Notes under the pieces: generated by a model | The model's input: the letters and a program-made list of their open reading frames with translations, nothing else | What the model was told of the DNA's origin: nothing | Database searches by the model: none | NCBI GenBank assembly: GCA_950295325.1 | Contig: OX485804.1 | Span: 20,706,001 to 20,770,000 of the forward strand | DNA length: 64,000 bases | Origin: Polytrichum commune | Taxonomy: Eukaryota > Streptophyta > Polytrichopsida > Polytrichales > Polytrichaceae | Direction: 5' to 3' | Shown here: positions 1 to 9,770 of the stretch, piece by piece | Numbering within the stretch: the stretch's first letter is position 1 | Layout of the letters: every line of letters begins with the position of its first letter | Made by a program: the position numbers and the translations under genes

Positions 1-2
1 AA

Positions 3-763
3 AATTATTACTGCAGAAAGTCATTTCATTCAACAATTCTGCAAGGAATAGTCGGACCAGATTGTATGTTTTGGGATTATGAGTTTGGGTGGGCAAGAAG
101 TCTTCACGACTAGAGCGTATTTCAAGTTACGAGAATCGGACGTAGATGTATAGAAGGTAAATTTTAGCCGTACAAACTTATAGGGGATGCGGCATATCCG
201 GTTCGGCCATGGATGTATTGTCCTTTTAAGGACGGGAAAATAACATTATTCGGGAAGGAGGCTAATTGGAATTTCATTCAATCTTTAACTAGGATGTGTA
301 TAGAGAGGGCATTTGGGATATTGAAAGGTATGTGAAGGGTGATAATGAAGTGATGCGAAGTGTCTTTGCGGAATATGCCGGATATTGTAGCCACTTGTAT
401 AGTGTTGCACAATTTTTACATTGTGAACAAAGAATGCATAGAAAAAGATTGGATAGTGGAGGCAGAAAATAAATTGACTAGAAGGATTGGTGAGGGAGAA
501 ATACGAGAAAGTAGTGAATTACGGGGCGAAAGGGCTGGAATTGCTGAAGTGAAGAGGAGGATGTTAGCCATTGAAGATGCTCCAATTGCAGATGAAGTAA
601 ATGATGAAGAAAAAAAAATTTATTAAAAAAAAACGAGAAGGCAAATGACCTTCTGCGGGAAGTCACAGTTATGCATAAATTGATGGCAGAAAGTTTGTGG
701 CAATACAAATTCAGGCAGAAATCAACTATAGTAGACAGTGATAGTGATAGTAATAGTAGTTAG
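3..763 (+). pseudogene. Harbinger transposase (DDE_Tnp_4), 5'-partial, decayed
   Basis: One reading frame from position 3 to about 610 gives the back half of a PIF/Harbinger transposase. The blocks seen in order are RKSFHS (about 15-32), GWARSLHD with the second catalytic Asp at 108-110, YKLIGDAAYPVRPW (171-212), RMCIERAFGILKG with the catalytic Glu at 303-305, and LRNMPDIVATCIVLHN (366-413). The first Asp should lie just before the window. In-frame stops occur at 111-113, 165-167, 333-335 and 351-353. A frameshift in the A-rich stretch at about 611-640 moves the acidic C-terminus (DSDSDSNSS) into another frame, ending with TAG at 761-763. The family cuts and pastes DNA at TTA/TAA sites together with its MYB-like partner. 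This copy cannot make enzyme. Confidence 0.85.
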
Positions 764-2006
764 AATTTTTTTAGGAGGGCAGCAAAATTTATGTCCATGT
801 TCTTCAAAATATTTGTGTATTCCTGGAATGAAGAAAGAAGAGCCCCTGAATTACCAACAATCTGTTCTAGCAAAAGTTCTATCTTCTCTTGAGTTTTCTT
901 CTTCTTGTCTTGTATGGAAGTTATTGTTGACTTTGGTCTTGTAGCAGTTGTTGTCTGAGATGGAGGAGTAGATGAAATGAAATCTTCAAGAGTTGTTTCT
1001 GTAGCACTTGCTGGAATCTGGTTGCGTACACTTGCAGTGTTGCCATGTCATTCATCCATTTCAGTGAACGACCTGCATTTTTTATTTCTGTCTACACCTG
1101 AAATTTCATTAGTCATTTTATCAATTATGTAATCAGTTAGAATGGATTTGTATTTTTTCTTACAGGACAACCAAGACTTGTTGAACCCTTTGATTGCAGC
1201 TACCAGCCGAATTTGCAGTTTGAACCATGCGTTAACACCTGTAAAAATGCAATTAAATATGTCAAAAAAAAATATCAAATTGAAATGTGAAAACTAGGTA
1301 AGTAAGTGATGTATATGAACGAAGTAATCGAAAGTAATGTCGAATTAATTGGATTGGAGTAGTGGTAGGTGAGTGAGGGACGTAAGGCTTTGATCGAAAG
1401 TGAGCCGGATTTTATTCCCCTTGCGCGCGAGGCACCCGTAAATCGCGGAATCCCGAATGTCAAGGCCTTCTACTGCCCATCATACGGCATCATACAAAAT
1501 ATTCAAGGTTTTCAAGGTTTTAGTTTTTGCTCAAATAAATTATACTTCTTTGAAAATTTACCTTATTTGTTTGCCGATTGTGCAAACTCTTCTTTCATTT
1601 CTCCTCGAATAGCAATGAGCTGATGAACCTCAAAGTCCTTCCACTTCACTCTTCCCGTTTCCTCTTCATCTGATTCTCCAACTTCTATAACATCCGCTTT
1701 CGTCACCTTCTTTGATCTTTCTTTTGTTGTGCGTCCCCTCTTCTTTCCAACCATTCCTTTTTTTCATACTTCTTCCTTGTCTTCAAAAATTCCAACTTCA
1801 ATAGTGGAAAAAAGAAGATGAGGAGGAGGAGGAGGAGGAAATGCACTCAAAGAAGATAGAAGCAAACTAGATCTCTGTAGCATTTCTGAAATTGAATAAT
1901 GAGGTCTGAAAATTGGAGCTGCCATTTCTTGCATCCACTCAGAAATTTGTGACCACTCTCCTTGTGACTCTCTTTGTGATCCCCCATCACCGCCATAACC
2001 TTCCAT
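760..2006 (-). pseudogene. Harbinger MYB/SANT-like accessory protein, two exons, three nonsense codons
   Basis: In PIF/Harbinger elements this protein carries a trihelix-like DNA-binding domain that helps the transposase bind and enter the nucleus. Exon 1 is 2006-1562: an N-terminus rich in Gly and Pro (PPPPPP), a basic stretch KKRGRTTKERSKK, then WKDFEVHQLIAIRGEM, the start of the SANT-like fold. The intron is inferred at 1561-1239 (GT...TTTTACAG). Exon 2 (1238-760) continues NAWFKLQIRLVAAIKGFNKS, SWLSCKKKYKSIL, the EMDE block and a Lys/Gln-rich C-terminus ending with TAA at 762-760. Stops at 1766-1764, 1565-1563 and 1050-1048 each fit one C-to-T or G-to-A change from CGA, CAA and TGG. Its stop codon overlaps that of the convergent transposase. 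Confidence 0.75.
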
Positions 2007-2493
2007 TTTCTACCTCAAAAATATCACACACTACTAGTTGAAGTACACCAAAACAGTGATGAAACGAACAAATACAAACGATTCATTTCTTGCAAAAAAA
2101 ATGGGCCTTTTCTACTATGCTTTCAATCATAACAAAAATATGTATTTATAATATTACAACCTTCTAACTGTAGCTAAAGAAAATCATTAATTAATTCGAA
2201 AAAAAAATCATTAAAAATAATAATAAATCATTAAAACGGCATTTTTCTGACATGGGCCCTTGCTGTTTTTCCCAGACCACCTCTTTTGCTTGTCCCAACG
2301 AAAAATCCGTTGGACCATGGCAGTGGATAGAGTAGGCTTAAAAAAAAAAATTGTGGACCTCAACTTCCGTGGTCACTCTGCCATTTTTTCCTTGGTGTAA
2401 ACCCAAGTCGTCCCGGGATGACTTCAACGTCCAATCACATCGCTTAGACGGCCGTGGGACGACTTCATGGTCCATAGTGTAAACCGCCCCTAA

Positions 2494-3482
2494 GAAACTC
2501 AACAAAGCATCATTAATGACTAAAAGCATATACTCCAGAGAAACACATGACGAATCCATGAAACATTACACGGATTATCGTAGGCAATGGTTGGATTATC
2601 ATAATGAGGTTGAGCCCACATAGGGTCAAGACATATTATTTAAGCCATAGATGTGTAGGCTAGATGCTTGAACTGTAGATGGAGTCAAGGTGACAAGTGG
2701 GCATTGAGGGAATCAATTCTTGCCACAATATTTCCAAGAGTCTGGAGCCCTAGTGGATTTTATTTTTAAAAGTTGAACTCAAATCAATTGTTGTGTAATG
2801 TTATAAGGTTTTGTTCATGACACAACATGTTGTAAAGTTTATGGCTCCCTATATTGGTCTCAAATGTTTGGTTAGAGCTTGGAGGTGGATGATAGGTCGC
2901 TTCCACGGCTCATCATCCACTCTCATCTCAATGGGCTCCACATATTGGTCACACTCTCAAAAACTACGAACCCACCTGGTTTTGTGAGCCAGCTTGCCTC
3001 GGCACTCTCTATATGTAGGTCGAGCAATGTCACATGGGCAACATATTTTAGAAAAACATCCCAAGCAGTGGTTCCCTTCCTTGCCCACCTCTCTCCCCAT
3101 TTCTCTTTCCTCACCCACCCGATGTTTAGAACATGGATTATTTCTTCTCTCCATGTATACAAAGGGAACAAATTTGGAGAGTGTTTCTAGCCCCATTCAA
3201 CTGGCAATAATGATATAATTTGTAGACTTCAAGTTGATAGAAGGGATTGGCTCCTCTTGTCACCGTGCTAGGAAGTTTCAAGATGTTGTGAGGTTCAGCT
3301 ATTGCAATAAACTACACAACTTCGTCAAGCTAGAAGGTTGGACTATCCTGCAGATCATCCAGAGACCAAAGTTTCAGCTATGACATCGATAGTAGGCTTG
3401 ACTAATGAATGAACAAATGATAAACAAAAAACGCTAAAAGTGTACAGATCTCAGCATGGACAACAGAATCCAGGAAGTAGGA
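2494..3482. other. Unassigned, no gene seen
   Basis: Ordinary intergenic sequence between the Harbinger end and a Stowaway-type terminus. Short open stretches around 2879-3218 on both strands show no recognisable domain, so I do not call them. Confidence 0.5.
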
Positions 3483-3505
3483 CAATCATTTTGGGACGGA
3501 GGGAG
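3483..3505. mobile_element. Stowaway-type MITE terminus (right end only)
   Basis: The sequence ends TTTTGGGACGGAGGGAG followed by TA. This is the hallmark terminus of Stowaway (Tc1/mariner) MITEs, CTCCCTCCGTCCC read from the other strand, with its TA target dinucleotide. I find no matching left end in the preceding 300 bases, so it is a truncated remnant. Confidence 0.6.
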
Positions 3506-3824
3506 TATATCTCTAAGTTAGTGGTCTCTATTTTAAGTCAAAACAATCAGCCTAGTGGTCATGGTACAACTGCGTACATAAATGTCTTGCCTTTGGACCA
3601 TGATGAACTTTGATCATTAGATATGAAGCAAGAGTTTAAGGCATATGTCAAGAAAGTAGTAGTTGGTGATGAAAGCTTGACCAAGAGAATGGAACTAAGA
3701 AGATGTCTACACAATGCCCTAGATAAACTGAGAGAGTTGCAATATGAGTGATCCTAGGGCCATATATGTCCCTGATTAAGATTAGGCTAACAGTTAGGAG
3801 AGGTGTTCCTTTTCAGAAAAATTA

Positions 3825-5198
3825 ACTACACTAAATATTGTAGTTAGTGTCATATGGATTTGATGCCATTCTGGTAACTTTTCTAATGACAAATTTTGTG
3901 AATAAGTTTTCAAATACTATCAATTCAACTTACAACTTTGTAAAGAAATACGTCCAAAATCTAGTGTATTTTGCATCCCAACAATTCTTGCTGCAACCCT
4001 TGCTAGGGCCCCTTAGCTATCTTGGTCATTTCTCAATTTTAGCAAGGGTCATGAGCGCTAACCCTTCGCATTCCACCCATGCGAATGGTTAGTTCCCCAT
4101 ACCTCGGACCTCTTTAGCTCATAGGTGGCCAGGGTATCAACTCTCCTACACTTGCATTCAAAGTCTCCCTTTATTTGGTAACCAATGGTTAGATGTGGAC
4201 TTCCATCCATGAAAGTCCAACCTTAAGTTGATCATCGCGTTGCCAGAGCAACACTACAACAACCCGAACCATACTAGGCAACTTTGCCCCCACGTTGGGT
4301 GAATGCCCGTGGAGGCCATGCCATTCGGCCTCAGGTGGGTTCGGTCGGCCACGCCCCCTCACCCATATAAGCCTTTAGGACTTTGGACAGGGCCCCTACC
4401 CACCGTCAAGAAACCTTTTGTCTCTCTCCCAAGGGTTTGAGCCAAGTAGACATTTTCTCTTAGCCACTGGGGCTAGAAACCCCCAACATCTTTAGACCAT
4501 CATAACTTCTTCCTGTGATCTTTGATGTATCAAGCAACTACTTTATTGACATCTACTCTTTGCGAAAATGTTGATGGACCCCTCACTTGGTTCATTCAGG
4601 AAAGTATTGAGGAAGTTATGGTTGTTCAAACCTTGGAAGTCATGGGCGCCACTCCTAGGTCACTTCTATCCCAGGGCGTTGTCCCTAGGCACCACCCCAC
4701 TCAAATTGCCATATCTCCTAACCCACACCTCCGATTGAGGTGTTCTTGAGCATTCTAGAATCCCAACGCCATAAGCTACTCACAGCCATGGCCTTACCCT
4801 CGTGACTCCTAGTCTCCGTGGGTGAGAGGCGTTCCCAACGCCCAGGGCCCTCACCCACACTAGGATCACTTGGGCCCTCTCATCAATGGCATCACAAGTC
4901 CCGGGTGTCACTCCATGCCCCCCCCCTTGTGCCCATAGTGTTTCGGGCACTCCTCATGGAGAGGTGTGCAACAATTCCATAATATAATAGTGTCATGGAT
5001 GATAGAAATTTGGATGAAAAATCACTTAGTAAGTGACAATAATTGCGACATTGTAAATCTATAATGCCCAAGTTTATTTTCACAAAGGAATGACAATTAA
5101 TGTTAGGTTTACATTTTGTCTTGGTGGCACCACACAGGTTGTTTACAATTGAGCAAGACAATTAGAATAGGTGACACTAAACACAATATTGAGTGTAG
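3825..5198. mobile_element. M1-family MITE, interrupted by about 1 kb
   Basis: The left end starts ACTACACTAAATATTG at 3825 and runs into sequence like that right of 13103. The right part from about 4985 (TGTCATGGATGATAG) to about 5198 (ending GAGTGTAG) matches 13260-13471 in the same orientation. The middle, roughly 3990-4970, has no counterpart in the other M1 copies. It is GC-richer, with several CCCTCACCC and GGGCC stretches, and looks like an insertion whose ends I could not fix. Confidence 0.55.
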
Positions 5199-5199
5199 A

Positions 5200-6229
5200 C
5201 CACCCAAAGGGTGGCCTCCAAACAATGTGCTAGGTTTAGTTTAGTCCATGCCCAGTGAACGAAAGCTTAGATTTCTTACATTTTGCACATAAAAGTTTTC
5301 CATTCTCCCAATTGAGGATTGTTGGTGCAGACTAAACACCTAGGTTACCATGACACCGCAGCCAGCATTGTGTGCTTTGGTGTGTTAAACACGAATGAAA
5401 TGCAAAAAGTAGCTTGTTGCATAAACCTACCACTTCGCAAGGCTGTTGTAAATCGGTGCACCCCAATTTTGCCCCAGACTTGAGAACACTCTAAGCTTCA
5501 TATCATCACGCTTGTGGCAACCAAAGTGCACATGATATTAAGGAGTTCTATAGTGTTAACATAAATGCGTGATAAAAAAGAATTGGTGAAGCATGTGACA
5601 TTATAAAATAACACAAAGTCGACGTTGCAATAATTACAATGATGACAATGTGATGCATGCGAGCATGTGCTTTGAATTTTTTGGTGTATTATTTTAATGT
5701 CAAAACCCATGATATATGGAAGGAAAACGTGACAATAAGGAGTAAGATTTTATTTAAGAACATTTGCTCCCTAGGGTTTCAGGATATAAGAGAAGGGGTG
5801 ACATTAAGGATGTTGATATGACCTACTTTTGCATGGATGCAGAAATGATCAAATTGTCAGTTCTGTTGGAAGCCTTCAAACTTGGGCAGACAACACCTGT
5901 TTTCATATCAAGAGGTCGATTCGAATCGATCCATGGAAAGTTTCTGAAATCCAGTCCCTAAGTTCCTCAATGTTGGTAACCCAGGATCGCCATGCGAATT
6001 CTAATACTTCAAGTAGACACAAGATGATAATAGATGACCATAGAATCACCGTTCGCTGCTGACCCACTCCACATCTGACGTTACTCCTGAGTTACAGGTG
6101 CCCCACATTTCTATCGATGTTTCACAAAGTAAGTTCTACTACATTGTAATCAACTGCTGACGAACATGTATATGTTACAAATCCATATGACAGCCCTGAA
6201 ATTTTGTGTGCACCTCTATATTGAGGACT
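5200..6229. other. Unassigned region downstream of gene 1
   Basis: No gene or element recognised. Similarity between the two transporter loci fades at about 6230 on this side. Confidence 0.4.
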
Positions 6230-6328
6230 GGAAGATGTGAGTGGTGAGAGAACACCTGAAGAAGATGGTAGAGTCGTTGCACGGATGGATTTCAGCACAT
6301 CTCAATTCATGTGCTTGTTTACAAGAGT

Positions 6329-6535
6329 GGTGATTCTTCACCTGAACTACCTTGACCTTTGTAATTACAAGACCTGGCAAACAATGCCCTTAAGTATACG
6401 ATGATTCCTCATCTGAGCTACCTTGACCTTTGTAATTACAATACCTGGCAAACAATGCCCTCAAGTATACGATGATTCTTCATCTGAGCTACCTTGACCT
6501 TTGTAATTACAATACCTGGCAACAATGTCCTCGTC
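6329..6535 (-). repeat. 71-bp tandem repeat, three copies, in gene 1 3' UTR
   Basis: Units start at 6329, 6400 and 6471; the first two are exactly 71 bp and the third is cut at about 6535. All contain CCTTGACCTTTGTAATTAC. The array lies in the region transcribed downstream of gene 1. In gene 2 the corresponding 3' region (about 55690-55820) has two more diverged units, for example GTAATTACAAAAGTGAAGCT. The array therefore arose before or soon after the gene duplication and gained a unit here. Confidence 0.85.
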
Positions 6536-6727
6536 GCGGCCTGCCTCCGACTGACCTCAATTTTTGAGGTTCAAATTCGGAGTTGGTTAAGTACACCTCT
6601 ATTTGGCTACAATCTACAGTCTAGCCGAACCTGGCACGGAGCCCACCTCATTATATTACATAATCTGCCCAGCCAGGAGACCCACGGAGACAGCAAAATT
6701 TGTTGGAATGAAATTCCAGTTCTCAAA

Positions 6728-9334
6728 TCAGAGTCCCAAGTAGCCCTTGAATCCCATAGCAGCAGGAATAGCAGCCGAGGGCTGTACAGGTTGAATAAGA
6801 TTCATAATGTTTGTCGAGACAGCAACCACTCCAGTAAATGTTGCTAAAACGATCATCACCACTGCTACATACTTGTCTTTCTTGGAACCCAAGAGGGGCT
6901 TGTCCCTGGATTACAACAATTCGGTACACGTGAGATCGGAGACTCGAAGATAATGCATACTACATTATACTTCCATTAAACTACTCTAATCTTGCTATCC
7001 AGAAAATTAGTCTAAACCTCCAACCCTCCATCAAGTTGCAATTAGGGTTTATCTCGGGAGTTGCAATTCAAATTCAGCCTAAACAAACTTCTCAAAATTT
7101 GTGGAATGGAACTTACTTGAGCAAGATGAGGGCCGGGAAGATGAATCCGAGGCACATTGTGGCCGTTGCACCGGTGAATTGGAACGCCACCCAGATGTTG
7201 GGGACCAATGTGGAGCCAACGAACACGCCGCATGTCAAAAGGCAGGTGAGGAGCAAGAAGCGAAGAGTATCGTGAGCAAGAGGGGCGGCATTCGGGAACA
7301 GGAAAGAGTCGAGATTGAGGCGGAGCGAAAAGTTCAAGAGAGGGAACACCAGCATGATGTGCACTGCGTAGCTGATGCGCACTATCATGCAGATTGTGTG
7401 CGAGAAAGGAACCCCGAGGTCGGTGTCGAAGTTGGACAAGATGTCGTCACTGATGGCATCTCCAAACAGAAGGTAGCCGAAGGTGGCCGTGCAGAGGTAG
7501 ATGGCTCCACAGACACTCATTGACCATCGCACTACACGTTGCATCTTCTCCTCGGATGAGAACTCGATGCTCCCTTGAAGCTCATTTGCAATCGGATGCA
7601 CTGTCATCAAGAAACGCAACATCCATAATCCATCAGTAAAGCTTCAAACTCTGAACGACATGTTGGTCATGTTATTCGGAAACAGACTCCTGATAGCTCC
7701 TATCATGGTGAGGTAATTAGATTGGAATACTCAAGGGCAATGATGCAAGCGAAACGGAAAACGGGGAGACGAGTAGGAACTTACCATTGTGATGGCAAAT
7801 GTAGGCAGTCATCATCACGGGAATGGCAGTGAAAAGACCCCCAATCGACTTTAGGTCGTACACTTTCGGCGTAAGCCTGGGCCAGTTGATTTCTCCAGCG
7901 ACCAATTTCCACAATGTCACGGCCACGACAATCACCACAAACACCACCGCTAGAGCGACTGCCAAGGCAGAGGTCCATTTCAACGAATCTGGCATTCAAC
8001 AAGGACAGAAATGTATTAGATCCTGCGTCGCAAGAGCATTGCAATGAAGGAATATTCGGCTTCTACTGCTCAGACTACCAAGGCCAAATTCTCTGGCAGA
8101 ATCGGTAGGAAGGACAATTTCACAGTTAAGCATCCATACCGAGATGTCGTAACGAGACGAGGGGAAGCAGGATAACGGCAGTGATGGTGAAGAGGACGAA
8201 TAAGCGTTCATTCCACCAAGTCGGTCCTCCTGCCAATTCTTCCAGGACACCAGTAAAATGCTGCCCTGCTCCGGAGGTTGATCCTGACAGCACGTCACCT
8301 GGCACCAACAAAGGAAGGTTTCTCTCATTTTAGTACACACACTCAAACAAGATGTTGTGAATCGAGAGTAGACGAAGAAACGGACATGCAGAGACAGTTC
8401 ATTCTGGAGGCGCATTTTCCTCATCTACCACAGAAATCAAGCCTAGAGTTGAGGACTACTTGCGTGAAAGACTCCTATAAAAGAATTCAATGCATTCGGA
8501 TGGAGCGAAGGCAAGGGATGACTAAATATTTGTAATTCTATAACCGGGAAAAGGAGTCTGCAACATCTGCTTCGAACCTACAATTTCCTCCCTGCGCGCC
8601 AATTCCCTTAATTCCATAAATGCATAAATTCATGAAAGCTTGTATACACCTTGCAAACCACAACATGCTCAGCTTTTCGTGTGGTCCTACCGACTGCTAG
8701 AAGCGGGGACGAGATGCTACTACTGAATCATTCTCCCAATGATCAGCGCAAGGACATACGAGCTAATAAAGCAGACACAATTGGTACATTTAGAGAACGA
8801 AACTCTCCAGGCAGGCAGTCCCGCACTACGTGCAAGCCTGTCGATCATTCTCCTAACCGCAGCGTAAAGCTAGAGAGAACTCAGAAATTGACAAAGTGGC
8901 AGAGAGTGAGTACCTATGATGATGAGGTACACGATGAGGATTCCGAAATTGGCGACGATGATGCAGAGCTGCACCGAAGCGCGGCCGACCTCGCCATACG
9001 CGGAGCCCATCAAATCACTGTAAGACTTCGCTCCCGACGGCCTTGAGTAGCGCAACAGAACTCGGATGGAACTCTCGCTCAGAATCCCCACAACTATGAT
9101 GAGGAGGATGCCCAAGGGCAAGCCCAACACCTTCATGGTGGCAGGGAGTGCCATGATGCCAGCCCCAACGATGGTGGTGGACAGGTTGAACACTCCACTC
9201 GTCATCGTGGCCTCCTGGTAATCATCGTAAACCTCCTCCACAAGGTCTTGTGTCTTACTGGGCAGAAGAGGCGTCCGCTCGGTTTGGACGTAAACCATAT
9301 CCTTCGTCCCTGCTTTCTTCTGTGACATCGCCAT
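6728..9334 (-). CDS. AVT6-like: AVT6-like vacuolar amino acid transporter (gene 1)
   Basis: Membrane carrier of the amino acid/auxin permease family (Aa_trans, SLC38-like). Plant AVT6 proteins export amino acids from the vacuole. Exons: 9334-8914, 8298-8140, 7988-7785, 7600-7117 and 6905-6728, all with GT-AG introns (615, 151, 184 and 211 bp), giving 481 codons plus TGA. The start is the first ATG; a second ATG lies two codons on. A soluble N-terminus (TERTPLLPSKTQDLVEE) precedes the family block VFNLSTTIVGAGIMALPATM at about residues 48-67, then about eleven membrane segments, with GDVLSG at about 141 and NFDTDLGVP in exon 4. Compared with gene 2, the DLxSFWxLFTVIP stretch in exon 3 reads DLKSIGGLFTAIP, so this copy has changed usually conserved positions. 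No disabling lesion is seen. Family membership is sure; substrate and membrane are inferred. Confidence 0.92.
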
Positions 9335-9770
9335 TTTTACTCTAACAGTAGAGAATGCAGAGTTGGATGCAAATCCAGACAGAAATTCGTCGGAGATAGC
9401 CTACGTTTAGCCCATGGAGTTCGAAATCGTAGCCTGACAATTCTGCTAATATCAATCCGGTAACCCCTCTACAACGGTGGGGGTCGATTATCCTGTAAGA
9501 TGTTTTGGCCAAGGATCTTCTTCCGCAACCTTCAAAGTCACTGACTCCAGCGCCGAATAAGCACAATTTGAAAGTTGTGTGGACTCAAAGACACGAATTC
9601 TCCAAAATGCACTGGCGAATGTCGTGGTGGAACTTGAAGGTGGGAGTATGAAACAACCGATCGAACAAGACTGCAATGGTGTACTAATTGAAGCAGGGGA
9701 AGCAAAGTTCCTCTTCTTCCACGGACTCCAGACTTCCCAAACAAGGAGATGGAGGCACCCTTATATGCTT
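9335..9770 (-). promoter_or_regulatory. Likely 5' UTR and core promoter of gene 1
   Basis: Read on the minus strand, CATATAAGGG at 9767-9758 is a plausible TATA box about 425 bp before the ATG at 9334. The implied leader starts near 9735 and has no recognisable coding content. A stronger TATATAAAG also faces this way at about 11774-11762 and could mark a distal start with a spliced leader. Transcript ends would be needed to choose between them. Confidence 0.35.

Larger units (their letters stand above)
1..2490. mobile_element. PIF/Harbinger DNA transposon, left end outside window
   Basis: The segment carries the two genes typical of PIF/Harbinger elements: a DDE transposase on the plus strand (3-763) and a MYB/SANT-like protein on the minus strand (760-2006). 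The right terminus is visible at 2466-2490, ending CATAGTGTAAACCGCCCC, followed by TAA at 2491-2493, the 3-bp target duplication usual for the superfamily. Just inside it GTCGTCCC (about 2406) and GGGACGAC (about 2456) form a subterminal inverted repeat. The left terminus lies before position 1. Both genes are broken, so the copy is dead. Its TIR resembles those of several MITE families further along the window. Confidence 0.85.

Noticed and set aside
7036-7523. Long plus-strand frames over gene 1 (up to 140 residues)
   Set aside because: They are antisense to exon 4 of the transporter, whose frame, splice sites and paralogue are clear.
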